Assembly: GCA_903820085.1 (NCBI GenBank)
Contig: CAIJGA010000030.1
Location: 62,001-126,000, forward strand
Source of the DNA: an uncultured Chlorobiaceae bacterium
GTDB lineage: Bacteria; Bacteroidota; Chlorobiia; Chlorobiales; Chlorobiaceae
Length of the DNA stretch: 64,000 nucleotides
Reading direction: 5' to 3'
Part shown: positions 20,145 to 30,518 of the stretch, one piece after another
Layout: each line of letters opens with the position of its first letter
Position numbering within the stretch: the stretch's first letter is position 1
Program-made: the position numbers and the translations under genes
The notes under the pieces: model-generated
Told to the model about the DNA's origin: nothing
What the model saw: the letters and a program-made list of their open reading frames with translations, nothing else
The model's database searches: none

Positions 20145-21155
20145 CTACGGTATTCTGAGCAATCGGGTATTTGACAACAAAACCTCAAGAAAAAGCAGCA
20201 CGACCGCCACCAGCAAAAGCTGAATAAATACCCCTGAACGATGCTCCATAACCGGCCCGGCAAGCCGTTTTTTTTCCAGCCTGTCAATGGCTTTGATCGT
20301 CTGATCAAACGCTGCAGGGTCCTCCACCCTGAAATATCCGCCACCAGTTGTTCGGGCAATACCCTGAAGCGATGCGTCATCCTTCAGTGGATAACTGCCG
20401 CTCACCATTGATAGATCAGGGATCTTTAGAGCAACTTTAAATCCTGCATTGATAACATAAATCCTTATTCCACTCCGGGCAGCAATCCCGGCAGCAGTTC
20501 CGGGACCAATCTCTCCTGCATTATTTTCACCATCAGTGACAAGAATAATGACCTTGTGTAACGACTCCGACGCCTTAAGCCGATTAACGGCAATAAGAAT
20601 GGCCGAACCAATGGCCGTACCATCATCCTGTATCACCGCAGGCGAAAGACGGTCAAGCAGCATGGCAAGCACTTCATGATCGAGCGTCAGCGGACACTGC
20701 GTATACCCTTTTCCCCGAAAGACCACAAGGCCAATCCGATCGTTCGAACGGCGCAAAACAAAGCTGCGAGCAACCTCCCGCGCTGCATCAAGACGGCTTT
20801 GGCCGCCAAAATCTTTTTGAAGCATTGATTCCGAAATATCAAGAGCCAGCATCACATCAATGCCCCTTGATTCGGCTTCACTTTGACGGAAAAGAAGATG
20901 GGGCCCCGTAAGTGCAAGAACGGAGAAAACCAGCGCACTCCACCGTAGCCATTGCGGCAACTGTCGCAACCATCGACGGGCTTCAAACCCCGAATCCCTC
21001 AGACGTTCAAGAGCCGGAAAAAGAATTGCTGGAGCTTTGCCATGGTGCTCCCGCCACTCCCTGAACCATTCAACCAAGGCAAACAGCAGCAACAGCAACA
21101 GCCACCGGGGCTGAGCCAGTTCAAGATGCGGTATATGAGAAAACCACTCCAGCAT
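20145..21155 (-). CDS. batA: BatA-like von Willebrand factor A membrane protein
   Basis: The 336-residue protein starts with the BatA pattern WFSHIPHLELAQPRWLLLLL, has a second helix near residue 70, and a VWA domain with the MIDAS motif LALDISESM near 100 and LVTDGENNAGEIGPGTAAGIA near 203 (typical BatA). A C-terminal helix follows (IQLLLVAVVLLFLEVLLS). It probably works with the MoxR ATPase encoded upstream on the same strand, which may load metal or a partner onto VWA proteins (family-level inference). Confidence 0.84.
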   Translation of the reverse strand: MLEWFSHIPHLELAQPRWLLLLLLFALVEWFREWREHHGKAPAILFPALERLRDSGFEARRWLRQLPQWLRWSALVFSVLALTGPHLLFRQSEAESRGIDVMLALDISESMLQKDFGGQSRLDAAREVARSFVLRRSNDRIGLVVFRGKGYTQCPLTLDHEVLAMLLDRLSPAVIQDDGTAIGSAILIAVNRLKASESLHKVIILVTDGENNAGEIGPGTAAGIAARSGIRIYVINAGFKVALKIPDLSMVSGSYPLKDDASLQGIARTTGGGYFRVEDPAAFDQTIKAIDRLEKKRLAGPVMEHRSGVFIQLLLVAVVLLFLEVLLSNTRLLRIP

Positions 21156-21304
21156 AAATACTATCCGTTTAACTCAAACCAATTGCTCTTCACCCGGAAC
21201 AGGATAACCCTCATTGTTCTCCTGCCAATCAAAAAAAAGGTTCTGCAAGGCTTCCCCTCGGGGCAACTAAAAGATTTTTTTAAGTATACGTTATTATTGT
21301 ATCG

Positions 21305-22249
21305 CTACCCCTCGTCCTTTTGCGCACGGGTAGTTCGGATCACTTCTGATGCCTTGTGAAGTGACTGGCGTGACTCTTCGACGTCAGGGCGACTGTCTGC
21401 AAATTTAACCAGATCAGCTTGTTTGAGAAGGTTCATGATGCTCTCAAATCCAGCAACACCGAGTTTTTTCAAATCACGCTCTATCTCCTGTGTTACTGCT
21501 TCAAGTGCGCTGATACGGTAATGGTTTTCAAGAAAGGAACGCATGATGTTACTGAGCTCTTCGTAGCATTCGTGCGGAGGCATTCCTGCGGAAAGACTTG
21601 ATCCGAGTTTTCTGAGCTTGCGCTGGGCAACCTGCCCGGAATCGACTCTTTCAGCACTGTTTCGAACGGTACGTTTGAGCAGAAAAAGCAACAGAAGTAC
21701 CACACCGGCAACGCCGAAAACCCAAACAATAACGGAAATAATCAAAAGAGAGGGAATCGATGGTTTCAGGGGTGGCTTGACAGGCCTGAGATCGTGCATA
21801 GTGGAGTCGGTGAGCGCTCGAACAAAAACAGATGCCGATGGCTGACAGGGTATTTTTTTGGTAACCTTCCCTGCTGTATCCCGAAGCACCACCGTAAAAG
21901 ACGGAAGAGATTGACGACCAGTGCCAAAAACAGCAAGTTCAAACTCGAACGCATCCTTCCCTGCACCGGAAAGCGGAAGTGAAGAGGAGTGTTTTCGACT
22001 GATCAGTTCAAATGGCTGCTCCGCGACAGTATCCGACCTGTCGAACCCTTCCAGTACAGCAATCTCTCTCTCCGAATGATGAACCGTAATCGTGCATCGA
22101 ATACGGTCTCCAACAAGAACGCTATCGGGGGTAACCCGCACCGTTATCTCGGGCCGCACTCTCCTCTCTGCACCGCAACATGCAGAAGAAAAAGAGATCG
22201 GGAGCAACACCAGAAGCAGAAAGAGAAGCTGCCTGGGAAACCCGGTCAT
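21305..22249 (-). CDS. Membrane protein with secreted beta domain, BatD/DUF4381-like
   Basis: The frame is open for 84 more codons upstream, but these overlap the DUF58 gene; MTGFPRQLLFLLLVLL at 22249 has a signal peptide and starts 8 bp after the DUF58 stop, giving 314 residues. A periplasmic beta domain (RPEITVRVTPDSVLVGDRIRC) is followed by a membrane helix near residue 190 and a helical cytoplasmic domain (PPHECYEELSNIMRSFLENHY) similar to DUF4381-type proteins of MoxR loci. Its function is not known. It lies between DUF58 and BatA genes. Confidence 0.65.
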   Translation of the reverse strand: MTGFPRQLLFLLLVLLPISFSSACCGAERRVRPEITVRVTPDSVLVGDRIRCTITVHHSEREIAVLEGFDRSDTVAEQPFELISRKHSSSLPLSGAGKDAFEFELAVFGTGRQSLPSFTVVLRDTAGKVTKKIPCQPSASVFVRALTDSTMHDLRPVKPPLKPSIPSLLIISVIVWVFGVAGVVLLLLFLLKRTVRNSAERVDSGQVAQRKLRKLGSSLSAGMPPHECYEELSNIMRSFLENHYRISALEAVTQEIERDLKKLGVAGFESIMNLLKQADLVKFADSRPDVEESRQSLHKASEVIRTTRAQKDEG

Positions 22250-22256
22250 AAAATAT

Positions 22257-23147
22257 TCAGACCTTCCGTTCACGGTGCCGGAAAAAAGAGTTGAGATCGC
22301 CAATAAATGAACGACTGGTATCGAGAAAAATCGAATCGATACGCATCCGCCGGAGACGCTGACGGAGCTCCTCATGCAGTTTGGACTGCTCACGGCGATA
22401 GCGCTCAAGTTCCCGTCGGCTGCCGCCATCAAGCATGAGCCGAAGCCCAGTTTCAGGCTCTTCGAGGTCAAGCAGGCCGCTGAGAGGCAGAGCTTTATCA
22501 AGCGGGTCGCTGATGTGCACCAGAATAAAGTCGTGACGGGTGTTGAGAAGCTTCATCCCTTTTTCGTAATCACTGTCGACGAGATCTGTCAATAAAAAGA
22601 TGATCTCCTGCCGCTTGCGGGTATAGCGGATAAAGGAGAGGGCCGCGCCAATATTGGTGGTTCGGCTCCGGGGCTTCAGTCGAACGAGTTCTTCGAGAAT
22701 TACCAGCACATGATGGCGCCCTTTCCGGGGAGGAATATAGGTTTCAACGCGGTCTGTAAAAACCAGCAGGCCAACCTTGTCGTTGTTCTGGAGAGCGCTG
22801 AAAGCAAGCACGGCACTCACTTCAAGAGCAAGATCTTTTTTGCTTTGCTTCCGGCTGCCGAAAAGCATTGATGCCGATGCGTCAACAACGAGCAGCAGGC
22901 TCCGTTCCCGCTCTTCGGTAAACAGTTTAACATACAACTCATGCTTTCGGGCGGAGGTATTCCAGTCAATAGATCGAACATCGTCGCCGTACTGATATTC
23001 GCGAACATTGCTGAACTCAATACCTTTCCCCTTGAACGAGGAGTGGTATTCGCCACTGAACAGCTCACTGGCCATGCGCTTCGAGCGAATTTCAACCCTC
23101 CTTATGATATTCTGGAGCTCTTTCAACCGCTCTTCACTCTTTTCCAT
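22257..23147 (-). CDS. DUF58 protein of the MoxR locus
   Basis: The 296-residue protein carries the DUF58 signature GKGIEFSNVREYQYGDDVRSIDWNTSARK (short blocks: FSNVREYQYGDD, SIDWNTSAR) near residue 45 and a VWA-like core (LVVDASASMLFGS; FLLTDLVDSDYE). The start at 23147 has GGAGAGG just upstream; a second ATG at 23165 is possible. DUF58 proteins almost always neighbour MoxR and VWA genes, as here, and are believed to be their partners. The biochemical role is unknown. Confidence 0.85.
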   Translation of the reverse strand: MEKSEERLKELQNIIRRVEIRSKRMASELFSGEYHSSFKGKGIEFSNVREYQYGDDVRSIDWNTSARKHELYVKLFTEERERSLLLVVDASASMLFGSRKQSKKDLALEVSAVLAFSALQNNDKVGLLVFTDRVETYIPPRKGRHHVLVILEELVRLKPRSRTTNIGAALSFIRYTRKRQEIIFLLTDLVDSDYEKGMKLLNTRHDFILVHISDPLDKALPLSGLLDLEEPETGLRLMLDGGSRRELERYRREQSKLHEELRQRLRRMRIDSIFLDTSRSFIGDLNSFFRHRERKV

Positions 23148-23180
23148 TGTCCTCTCCGCGCTCATGTTCTGCCGCCAAAT

Positions 23181-24179
23181 TTATGGGACCTGCACATGCT
23201 GCAGGATCTGTCGGATAATATCGTCAGGTTTGATGTTGTCGGCCTCGGCTTCGTAACCCGGTCTTATGCGATGACGGAGAGTATCGTAGGCAATTGCCTT
23301 GACATCCTCCGGGGTTATATATGCCCGATGCTGCAGAAACGCGTGCGCTTTGGCTGCAAGTAAAAGAAATATCGAAGCCCTGGGAGATGCTCCGTATTCA
23401 ATCATGGTTTCAAGATTTGCCATGCCATACTGTGCCGGTTTTCTGGTAGCAACAACAAGATCGACAATGTAGCGCTGCACTCTTGGATCGACGTATATTC
23501 GGTCAATGAGGGCCCTCGCCCTTGAAATATCGTGAGGTTGGACAACCGGTAGGACCGGCAATTCGCTGGCAGTGGTAGCCGATTGCAGCATAATCTCCAG
23601 TTCCTCATCGTAGGAGGGATAATCGACAAGAATCTTCATCATAAACCGGTCAACCTGCGCTTCCGGAAGAATATAGGTACCTTCATGCTCAATCGGGTTC
23701 TGGGTTGCCAGCACCATAAAGGGCTCTTGCAGGGGAAAGGTCTGGCTGCCGATCGTAACCTGATGCTCCTGCATCGCTTCAAGCAGTGCGGACTGAACTT
23801 TGGCAGGGGAACGATTAATTTCGTCAGCAAGAATAACGTTGGCGAAAACCGGACCTTTACGGGGATAGAACTCCATATCCTTGGGATTGTAGATCATCGT
23901 GCCAATCAGGTCAGCCGGAAGCATATCGGGGGTAAACTGGATGCGCTGAAACTTGAGGTTCATTGCAGCAGCAAACGTCCTGATAATAAGCGTTTTGGCA
24001 AGTCCCGGCACTCCCTCGAGCAAAATATGACCATTAACCAGCATGGCAATAAAAATCCTCCTGATCACTTCATGCTGACCTATAATCCGCTGTGAAAGCT
24101 GTTCACCCGCTTTTTCGAGAAAACGGGAAGCCTCCTTTATCTGCACTCCAAGCTCCTCCAGCTCTACTGCATGCTGCAT
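23181..24179 (-). CDS. MoxR-family AAA+ ATPase
   Basis: The 332-residue protein has Walker A as GVPGLAKTLIIRTFA near residue 57, FTPDMLPADLIGT, Walker B NVILADEINRSPAKVQSALLEAMQE near 110 and sensor 1 VLATQNPIEHEGTY near 150. MoxR ATPases act as chaperones for VWA-domain proteins. The start is fixed by an excellent GAGGAGGT site. It is the first gene of the minus-strand MoxR-DUF58-BatD-like-BatA-BatB operon. Confidence 0.92.
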   Translation of the reverse strand: MQHAVELEELGVQIKEASRFLEKAGEQLSQRIIGQHEVIRRIFIAMLVNGHILLEGVPGLAKTLIIRTFAAAMNLKFQRIQFTPDMLPADLIGTMIYNPKDMEFYPRKGPVFANVILADEINRSPAKVQSALLEAMQEHQVTIGSQTFPLQEPFMVLATQNPIEHEGTYILPEAQVDRFMMKILVDYPSYDEELEIMLQSATTASELPVLPVVQPHDISRARALIDRIYVDPRVQRYIVDLVVATRKPAQYGMANLETMIEYGASPRASIFLLLAAKAHAFLQHRAYITPEDVKAIAYDTLRHRIRPGYEAEADNIKPDDIIRQILQHVQVP

Positions 24180-24302
24180 GGCACCTCCTCAATTATACCT
24201 GTTAAGGGAACCTCCCCCGGCCTGTTCCGCGTTGCAACTCCTGCGTCGGCAGTAACATGAAATTATGATCACATTCGAAGCTACTCTTCTGCTATACGCT
24301 CC

Positions 24303-24530
24303 TTAAGATTTCTTGAAAAACCTTCTGAAGCCCACAATCAGCAGTACAAATCCGCCAATCGTTGCCGGCCATGTATAAAGATCAGGGATGTAGAGAATAC
24401 TGTTTAGAAGACCAAGATCAGGCGCAAAAAGAAGCATGAGATTTGCCCCGATGAGAATCAAAAGCATATGGAAAACGCTTACCTTCCCGCGCAGTTTGCT
24501 ATTATTACCCGGATTGTTAGCTTTGCCCAT
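24303..24530 (-). CDS. Small two-helix membrane protein, unknown function
   Basis: The 75-residue protein has a short basic N-terminus, two hydrophobic segments ([17 protein letters not shown] and [19 protein letters not shown]) and a basic end FFKKS. A GGAG site lies five bases upstream of the ATG. I do not recognise the family. It is divergent from tsaD, with only 24 bp between the starts, so the promoter of one gene must lie inside the other. Confidence 0.6.
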   Translation of the reverse strand: MGKANNPGNNSKLRGKVSVFHMLLILIGANLMLLFAPDLGLLNSILYIPDLYTWPATIGGFVLLIVGFRRFFKKS

Positions 24531-24554
24531 AGTTCTCCAGAAAAAATTATATCA

Positions 24555-25607
24555 ATGAATATTTTAGGCATTGAAACCAGTTGTGACGAAACATCTGGAG
24601 CCGTACTTTGTGACGGACAGGTATGCTCGAATGTTGTCAGTTCGCAACGCTGTCACACCCACTTTGGCGGTGTCGTACCGGAACTGGCTTCACGAGAACA
24701 CGAACGGCTTATTGTTTCGATTGTGGATGCTGCCGTAACTGAATCCAATATAACAAAAAATGAACTTGATGTCATAGCGGCTACTGCCGGCCCGGGATTA
24801 ATCGGCGCCGTCATGGTTGGCCTCTGTTTTGCTCAGGGAATGGCGTATGCACTCAAAATCCCCTTTGTTCCAGTCAATCACATTGAGGCCCATATCTTCT
24901 CTCCCTTTATTGATGAGGGCCGTTCTCAACCGCCCCCAGAAGGTGCCTTTGTTTCGCTGACCGTTTCCGGTGGCCATACCCTCCTTTCTATGGTGTCGCA
25001 GGATCTCTCATACAAGGTCATCGGCCGGACGCTTGATGATGCCGCAGGAGAGGCATTCGACAAAACCGGAAAAATGCTTGGTCTCCCCTACCCTGCAGGT
25101 CCAGTGATCGACAGGCTGGCAGAAAGAGGCGACCCGGCCTTCCACCAGTTTCCGCGGGCTCTCACCTCACAGTCGCAGACCAGTAAAAGCTACCATGGAA
25201 ATTTTGACTTCAGCTTTTCCGGCCTGAAAACCTCTGTACGTACCTGGTTGCAAAAACAGACTCCGGAATTCATCGAAATCCATAAGGCCGATATTGCCGC
25301 ATCAATCCAGGATGCGATCGTCAGCGTACTGGTCGAAAAAACCATTTCGGCTGCGCGCAGCCATCACGTCAAGTCTGTTTCAATTGCCGGTGGTGTCAGC
25401 GCCAATTCTGCATTGAGAAAAATCATGCAAGAGGCTTGTGATAAAGCAGGCATCAGACTCCACGTTCCGGGAGTAGTCTATTCAACCGATAATGCTGCCA
25501 TGATCGCTACCCTTGCAGGACTGAAACTCTCCCGGGGCGGCAGGGCTGAACACCGTTACAATATCGCACCTTACGCAAGTTTTGCCGCCGGAGCCCGGTA
25601 TGCGTGA
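24555..25607 (+). CDS. tsaD: tRNA N6-adenosine threonylcarbamoyltransferase TsaD
   Basis: An in-frame upstream extension exists, but the family start [18 protein letters not shown] is at 24555, giving 350 residues. The metal-binding motif HIEAH is near residue 112 and SGGHTLL and [10 protein letters not shown] near 136 and 277. TsaD transfers threonylcarbamoyl to A37 of ANN-decoding tRNAs with TsaB and TsaE, not in this window. It leads the plus-strand cluster tsaD-yajC-carA. Confidence 0.96.
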   Translation: MNILGIETSCDETSGAVLCDGQVCSNVVSSQRCHTHFGGVVPELASREHERLIVSIVDAAVTESNITKNELDVIAATAGPGLIGAVMVGLCFAQGMAYALKIPFVPVNHIEAHIFSPFIDEGRSQPPPEGAFVSLTVSGGHTLLSMVSQDLSYKVIGRTLDDAAGEAFDKTGKMLGLPYPAGPVIDRLAERGDPAFHQFPRALTSQSQTSKSYHGNFDFSFSGLKTSVRTWLQKQTPEFIEIHKADIAASIQDAIVSVLVEKTISAARSHHVKSVSIAGGVSANSALRKIMQEACDKAGIRLHVPGVVYSTDNAAMIATLAGLKLSRGGRAEHRYNIAPYASFAAGARYA

Positions 25608-25687
25608 TTGAAATAGTTCCATAAATACATTACATTATTGCTCTCAAATAAAATCAGTTACGTTTTTTCTAATATCACGACCATACC

Positions 25688-26044
25688 ATGCACAATACTT
25701 TACTGTCGCTCTTTCTCTTTGCACCTCCCGTTGCAGGCCAGGCCGCACCAAATCCACTCATTCAGATTGTCCCGCTGGTACTTATCTTTGTTGTCTTTTA
25801 CTTCTTTATGATCCGTCCACAGCAGAAAAAGCAGAAGGACCGGGAAAAAGTGCTTGACAGCCTGAAAAGAGGAGACAAGGTTGTCACCATAGGCGGGGCT
25901 CATGGCACCGTTGCAGGAATCGATACGGAAAAGAAAACCGTTCTTGTCCAGGTAAGTGATACCACAAAAATCAAGTTTGACCGTACCGCTATTGCCAATA
26001 TCGAAAAACAGGAAACGAGCGACAAACTTTCGACCAAGGAATGA
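25688..26044 (+). CDS. yajC: Preprotein translocase subunit YajC
   Basis: The 118-residue protein has an N-terminal helix ([26 protein letters not shown]) and the [16 protein letters not shown] motif of the family. YajC joins SecD-SecF in the cytoplasmic membrane. It ends in an ATGA overlap with the frame of carA. Confidence 0.92.
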   Translation: MHNTLLSLFLFAPPVAGQAAPNPLIQIVPLVLIFVVFYFFMIRPQQKKQKDREKVLDSLKRGDKVVTIGGAHGTVAGIDTEKKTVLVQVSDTTKIKFDRTAIANIEKQETSDKLSTKE

Positions 26045-27156
26045 GAAGTACCATGCAACCAACAGCAGCAAAATTGGTCTTGGAAAACGGATCAGTTTAT
26101 AACGGAACCGCATTCGGCCACATTGGTGAAACAACCGGCGAGGTGGTTTTCAATACATCGCATACCGGATACCAGGAAATTCTTACCGACCCTTCGTATG
26201 CTGGCCAGATGGTAATGATGACTTATCCGCTGATAGGAAACTACGGCATCAACGAGGCGGATAATGAATCAGAAAAGATCTGGGCTTCGGCCTTCATTGT
26301 CCATGAAGTGTCGCGTGTTCACAGCAACTACGAGGCCACTGAAAGTCTTGACGCTTGCCTCAAGAGAGCAGGTGTCATGGGACTTGCCGGTATTGATACC
26401 CGCAAGCTTGTTCGCGAAATACGTGAGAAAGGTGCTATGAGAGGCGTTATTTCTGCACTTGAAACCAACGACGAAATACTGAAGGCAAAAGCCCTTCAAA
26501 GCCCCGAAATGAGTGGCCGGGATCTGGTCAAAACCGTTACCGCCAGTGAAAATTATACTCTTGAAAACGAAGATGCCCGCTACCATGTCGCGGCATTCGA
26601 CTACGGTATCAAAACCAATATCCTGCGGATGCTGCAGGATGCAGGGTGCAGGGTAACTGTGCTCAAGGCCGGAGCAACAGCCGATGAGGTACTCAAACTC
26701 AACCCGGACGGAGTCTTTCTTTCGAACGGTCCCGGCGATCCCTCAGCTGTTGATTATGCCATCAAGACCATCAAACAACTTGTTGAATATAACCGTACTA
26801 CACGGCCATTGCCAATTTTCGGCATCTGCCTCGGCCACCAACTCCTTTCGCTGGCTTTCGGTGCCGAAACCTACAAACTGAAATTTGGCCACCACGGCAG
26901 TAATCATCCCGTAAAAAACCTCGCAAGCAAGAAAATAGAGATAACATCACAGAACCACGGTTTTGCTGTGAACATGGAATCACTACCCGATGATCTTGAA
27001 ATGACCCATCTCAATCTCTACGACAACACGGTTGAGGGGGTAAAACACAAAACGCTGCCCTGCTTTTCGGTACAGTACCACCCCGAAGCCGCACCTGGAC
27101 CGCACGACTCGCATTACCTCTTTGATGAGTTCACCTCACTTATGGATTTAACGTAA
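26041..27156 (+). CDS. carA: Carbamoyl-phosphate synthase small subunit
   Basis: The 371-residue protein supplies ammonia from glutamine for carbamoyl phosphate, used in arginine and pyrimidine synthesis. The glutaminase Cys is in [15 protein letters not shown] near 259-267 and the catalytic His is in [14 protein letters not shown]. Two starts are possible: the ATGA overlap with yajC or Met5 at 26053, which has GAGAAG upstream. carB is not adjacent. Confidence 0.95.
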   Translation: MRSTMQPTAAKLVLENGSVYNGTAFGHIGETTGEVVFNTSHTGYQEILTDPSYAGQMVMMTYPLIGNYGINEADNESEKIWASAFIVHEVSRVHSNYEATESLDACLKRAGVMGLAGIDTRKLVREIREKGAMRGVISALETNDEILKAKALQSPEMSGRDLVKTVTASENYTLENEDARYHVAAFDYGIKTNILRMLQDAGCRVTVLKAGATADEVLKLNPDGVFLSNGPGDPSAVDYAIKTIKQLVEYNRTTRPLPIFGICLGHQLLSLAFGAETYKLKFGHHGSNHPVKNLASKKIEITSQNHGFAVNMESLPDDLEMTHLNLYDNTVEGVKHKTLPCFSVQYHPEAAPGPHDSHYLFDEFTSLMDLT

Positions 27157-27174
27157 CCCATTTTTCTCCCCGAG

Positions 27175-28314
27175 ATGAAAAAAAGATTATTCACACCAGG
27201 GCCGACCCCTGTGCCCGAAAATGTCATGCTTCGCATGGCTGCTCCGATTATCCATCACCGGAACCCCGAGTTCATGGAAATTTTAACCAGGGTCCACGAG
27301 GATCTCCAGTACCTCTTCAGAACAACGCAGCCTGTTGTGGTGCTCAGTTGTTCGGGTACCGGCGGCATGGAAGCCACCATTTCAAGCATCTTCAAACAGG
27401 GTGATAAAGTCATCACGGTCAATGCCGGCAAATTTGGCGAACGGTGGGGGGAGCTGGTACGGATCTTTACCGGCAACTGCGTTGAAGAAACGGTAGCCTG
27501 GGGTTCGGCCATCCAGCCTGAACGACTTGCAGAACTGCTCAAGGAGCACCCGGATGCCAAAGGTGTCTGTCTGACGCATTCGGAAACATCAACCGGCACT
27601 GCGGCCGATATCCAGACGCTCAGTGCCTTGATTCGCGAACACTCAGAGGCGCTTGTACTGGTTGACGGCATTACCGCAATAGGAGCTCACGAGTTTCATT
27701 TTGATGACTGGGGCGTTGATATCTGCATCACCGGTTCACAGAAAGGGCTCATGATGCCGCCGGGGCTTGCTCTGGTAGCAGTTTCTGAACGGGCTCAGGA
27801 TATTATCAAAGGCCAAAAAGGCATGACGCAGTACTATCTGAGTCTGAAACACGCCCTGAAGGCCCATGCCAAAGACGATACTCCTTTCACTCCTGCCGTT
27901 TCGCTGGTCATCGGCCTCGACGAAGCATTGCAAATGGTGAAGGCAGAAGGCATTGAAAATATATGGAAACGTCATGAAAGCCTGGCATATGCCTGCCGTC
28001 AAGGGTGCAATGCGCTTGGCATGAAGCTCTTCAGCAACTCTCCTTCGTTTGCTGTTACTCCGGTATGGATTCCCGAAGGAGTAAAGTGGTCAGCATTCAA
28101 CAAGGCCCTGAAAAACAGCAATGGCATTACCGTTGCCGCCGGCCAGGATGAGTATAAAGACAAAATTTTCCGAGTCTCTCATCTTGGTTTTTATGATGAG
28201 CTCGACATGCTGACCGTCATCGGAGGAATTGAACGGGCACTGAAGGAGATCAACTTCGCTTTTGAAATCGGTGCTGGTGTCAGTGCTGTTCAGAAGGCAT
28301 TTCTCGGCAACTAA
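27175..28314 (+). CDS. Class V aminotransferase (alanine-glyoxylate / serine-pyruvate type)
   Basis: The 379-residue PLP enzyme begins MKKRLFTPGPTPVPENV and has the SGTGGMEATISSIF region near 60 and the PLP Lys in ITGSQKGLMMPPGLA near 195. Members serve as alanine-glyoxylate, serine-pyruvate or phosphoserine transaminases; substrate cannot be read. It follows carA by 18 bp in the same orientation. A phosphoserine aminotransferase role in serine synthesis is a reasonable alternative. Confidence 0.82.
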   Translation: MKKRLFTPGPTPVPENVMLRMAAPIIHHRNPEFMEILTRVHEDLQYLFRTTQPVVVLSCSGTGGMEATISSIFKQGDKVITVNAGKFGERWGELVRIFTGNCVEETVAWGSAIQPERLAELLKEHPDAKGVCLTHSETSTGTAADIQTLSALIREHSEALVLVDGITAIGAHEFHFDDWGVDICITGSQKGLMMPPGLALVAVSERAQDIIKGQKGMTQYYLSLKHALKAHAKDDTPFTPAVSLVIGLDEALQMVKAEGIENIWKRHESLAYACRQGCNALGMKLFSNSPSFAVTPVWIPEGVKWSAFNKALKNSNGITVAAGQDEYKDKIFRVSHLGFYDELDMLTVIGGIERALKEINFAFEIGAGVSAVQKAFLGN

Positions 28315-28335
28315 AGCCCTGGGAGTACTTTCGCC

Positions 28336-29001
28336 ATGATTCTCCTGCACGCTCTCCTGCTTGTTTTTGCACTTGCACCTTCAATGCAGGAGATGCTCAG
28401 GGAGTATCGTATGCAGCTCAAAGCCGATGCGCTCTATGAGCAGCGATCATACCATGAAGCGGAAATAACATTTCGGCAGCTTGCATCACTTCCTGATCAA
28501 AAAGAGAAGGCTGCAACCAGCTTCAATCTGGCCTGCACACTCTACATGCAGGGAAAATATCCCGAAGCGGCAACACTCTTTGCTCTCAGCTCAAAACCCG
28601 ACAGTAAACATCGGGAGGTCAGAGTGAAAGCGATATTCAATGAAGGGAATGCGCTTGCCATGATGGCAAGCGGAAGTAATGGAAAGGCACAAAAACGGGT
28701 ACTTTTCCGCAAATCGCTCAATCGCTTCAAAGCCGTACTTTTAACCGATCCGGGCGAGGGCGATGCAAAAATCAATTATGAGATTGTCCGCCGTTATCTT
28801 GATGAACTTGACAAATCAGAGCACGCATCTTCTTCACGCTCACAAAAAAAGAGCTCGGTTCAACCAACATCGGGCATCAGTCAGGATACTGCGGAACGCC
28901 TGCTTGAGCATGCCCAGCAGGATGAGTCCACGCTGATGCTGCGACTTCCCCGGCCAGGAACATCAGCTGCACAAGGCGGCAAGAATAAAGAGGACTGGTA
29001 A
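28336..29001 (+). CDS. batC: TPR-repeat protein, BatC/BatE-like
   Basis: The 221-residue protein has an N-terminal hydrophobic segment (ILLHALLLVFALAP), TPR-like helical repeats (SYHEAEITFRQLASLPDQ and FNLACTLYMQGKYPEAATLFALSS) and a C-terminal SGISQDTAERLLEHAQQDE block that resembles the end of Bacteroides BatC, from memory. BatC-type proteins act with BatA/B/D in the periplasm. It is separated from the BatA/B locus by about 4 kb, on the other strand. Confidence 0.62.
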   Translation: MILLHALLLVFALAPSMQEMLREYRMQLKADALYEQRSYHEAEITFRQLASLPDQKEKAATSFNLACTLYMQGKYPEAATLFALSSKPDSKHREVRVKAIFNEGNALAMMASGSNGKAQKRVLFRKSLNRFKAVLLTDPGEGDAKINYEIVRRYLDELDKSEHASSSRSQKKSSVQPTSGISQDTAERLLEHAQQDESTLMLRLPRPGTSAAQGGKNKEDW

Positions 29002-29008
29002 AACCGGG

Positions 29009-30424
29009 ATGCATTCACCAAAAAAGGTACTTCTGGTTTTTCTTCCATCGGAAAGCGGTGTTGACGGGGCACGGTCACTCTACGGCGAACGAGAGATCAC
29101 TCCGTTTTTCAAGTGGTTCAACCGCTCTCTCAAAACCATGATCAAGCAGAGCCCGTTTGCCATTCCCCCGCTATCGCTTATGATCCTCAGCTCTATTGAG
29201 GTAGCAGGAGTTGAGCAGTCTATCTGCGACATGCGTTTCGAAGAATTTCCCTTTCATGAAAGATGGGATCTGGTTGGCATCAGTGTTCAGACAGGAATGG
29301 CCCGGAAGGCTTTTGACCTTGCAGACAAACTGCGTTCCGCCAGGATACCGGTTGTTCTCGGAGGCGCACATGTAACGCTCTTCGCCGATTCATGCAAACC
29401 CCATGCCGATATTCTTGTGCTCGGAGAGGCTGACGACCTGTGGAAGGAGCTGCTTACCGACCTAACAGCACAAACACTTAAACCACTCTACCAATCCAGC
29501 GGCTTTCCCGATCTCGGACGTTCAAGACCGGTCAATAAACGATCACTTATAAAAAACCGCTACTTTACCACAAACCTGATCCAGACTGGCAGAGGTTGCC
29601 AATACAGCTGCGACTTCTGCAATGTGCATCTCCTGAACGGCCATAACCTGCGCAGAAGAGCCGTCGCCGACGTGGTCAGTGAAGTCAAGCGGTTTCAGCA
29701 GCATGACCGAAGAATATTCTTTTTTGTCGATGACTCGATCAATGCAGATCCGCTTTATGCCCTCGAATTGTTTCGGCAACTCACTCCCCTGAAGATTCGC
29801 TGGTTCGGACAAGCCACAACAACCCTCGGCCAACAGCATGAGTTGCTTGAAACCTTTGCCCGTTCAGGCTGTCAGGCGCTCCTGGTCGGTATAGAAAGCA
29901 TTGAAGCACGAAGCCGAAGCGCTCATAAAAAAAACCAGAACAAGGCTGAAGAACTGGTCCGTGCCATTAAAAATATACGAGAGGCGGGAATCAGCCTTTA
30001 CGGAAGCTTCATTTACGGCCTCGATGGCGATACGCTCGATACTCCGCCAGCAATTCTTGATTTCATTAACGAAACCAGGCTTGATGTCCCCGGCATCAAT
30101 ATCCTGAGGCCCATTCCTGGTACACAGGTTTTCAAGCGGCTCATGGAAGAGGGACGACTGCTTTTCGACCCCCTCGATGTTACCGCATACCGTTACTCAT
30201 TTGGCCAGGAGATGCTCTACAAGCCAAAAAACATTCCGCTCGATGCCTTTATCGAGAGCTATTCTACCCTTACCCGACAGGTGTTCAGTATGAAAAACGC
30301 CGTTACAAGAGGCATTGCAGCTCCAAGAGCAAAAAGCGCCGTAATGCTGTTCAATCTTTTTTATGCCCATCTCTACAGCCTCTCCCGCAATGACTTGCAG
30401 CACCAGCTTGAAAAAAAACCATAG
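29009..30424 (+). CDS. Radical SAM protein with B12-binding-like N-terminal domain
   Basis: The 471-residue protein has an N-terminal Rossmann-like domain (VVLGGAHVTLFADSCKPHADILVLGE) of the type found in B12-binding radical SAM enzymes, and the cluster motif GRGCQYSCDFCN near residue 194, that is Cx3Cx2C. TIM-barrel segments and a C-terminal DUF4070-like region follow. Green sulfur bacteria use such enzymes (BchE, BchQ, BchR) on bacteriochlorophyll; whether this is one of these cannot be told from the sequence alone. It lies just before the cytochrome genes. Confidence 0.72.
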   Translation: MHSPKKVLLVFLPSESGVDGARSLYGEREITPFFKWFNRSLKTMIKQSPFAIPPLSLMILSSIEVAGVEQSICDMRFEEFPFHERWDLVGISVQTGMARKAFDLADKLRSARIPVVLGGAHVTLFADSCKPHADILVLGEADDLWKELLTDLTAQTLKPLYQSSGFPDLGRSRPVNKRSLIKNRYFTTNLIQTGRGCQYSCDFCNVHLLNGHNLRRRAVADVVSEVKRFQQHDRRIFFFVDDSINADPLYALELFRQLTPLKIRWFGQATTTLGQQHELLETFARSGCQALLVGIESIEARSRSAHKKNQNKAEELVRAIKNIREAGISLYGSFIYGLDGDTLDTPPAILDFINETRLDVPGINILRPIPGTQVFKRLMEEGRLLFDPLDVTAYRYSFGQEMLYKPKNIPLDAFIESYSTLTRQVFSMKNAVTRGIAAPRAKSAVMLFNLFYAHLYSLSRNDLQHQLEKKP

Positions 30425-30518
30425 AAAAAACCATTTTGCCATACGCCGAATAATTTTTAAACTGTGAAACAGAATTTCTGAACCAAACCCGGCACAACAA
30501 TCTAAACCCGTATCAACA

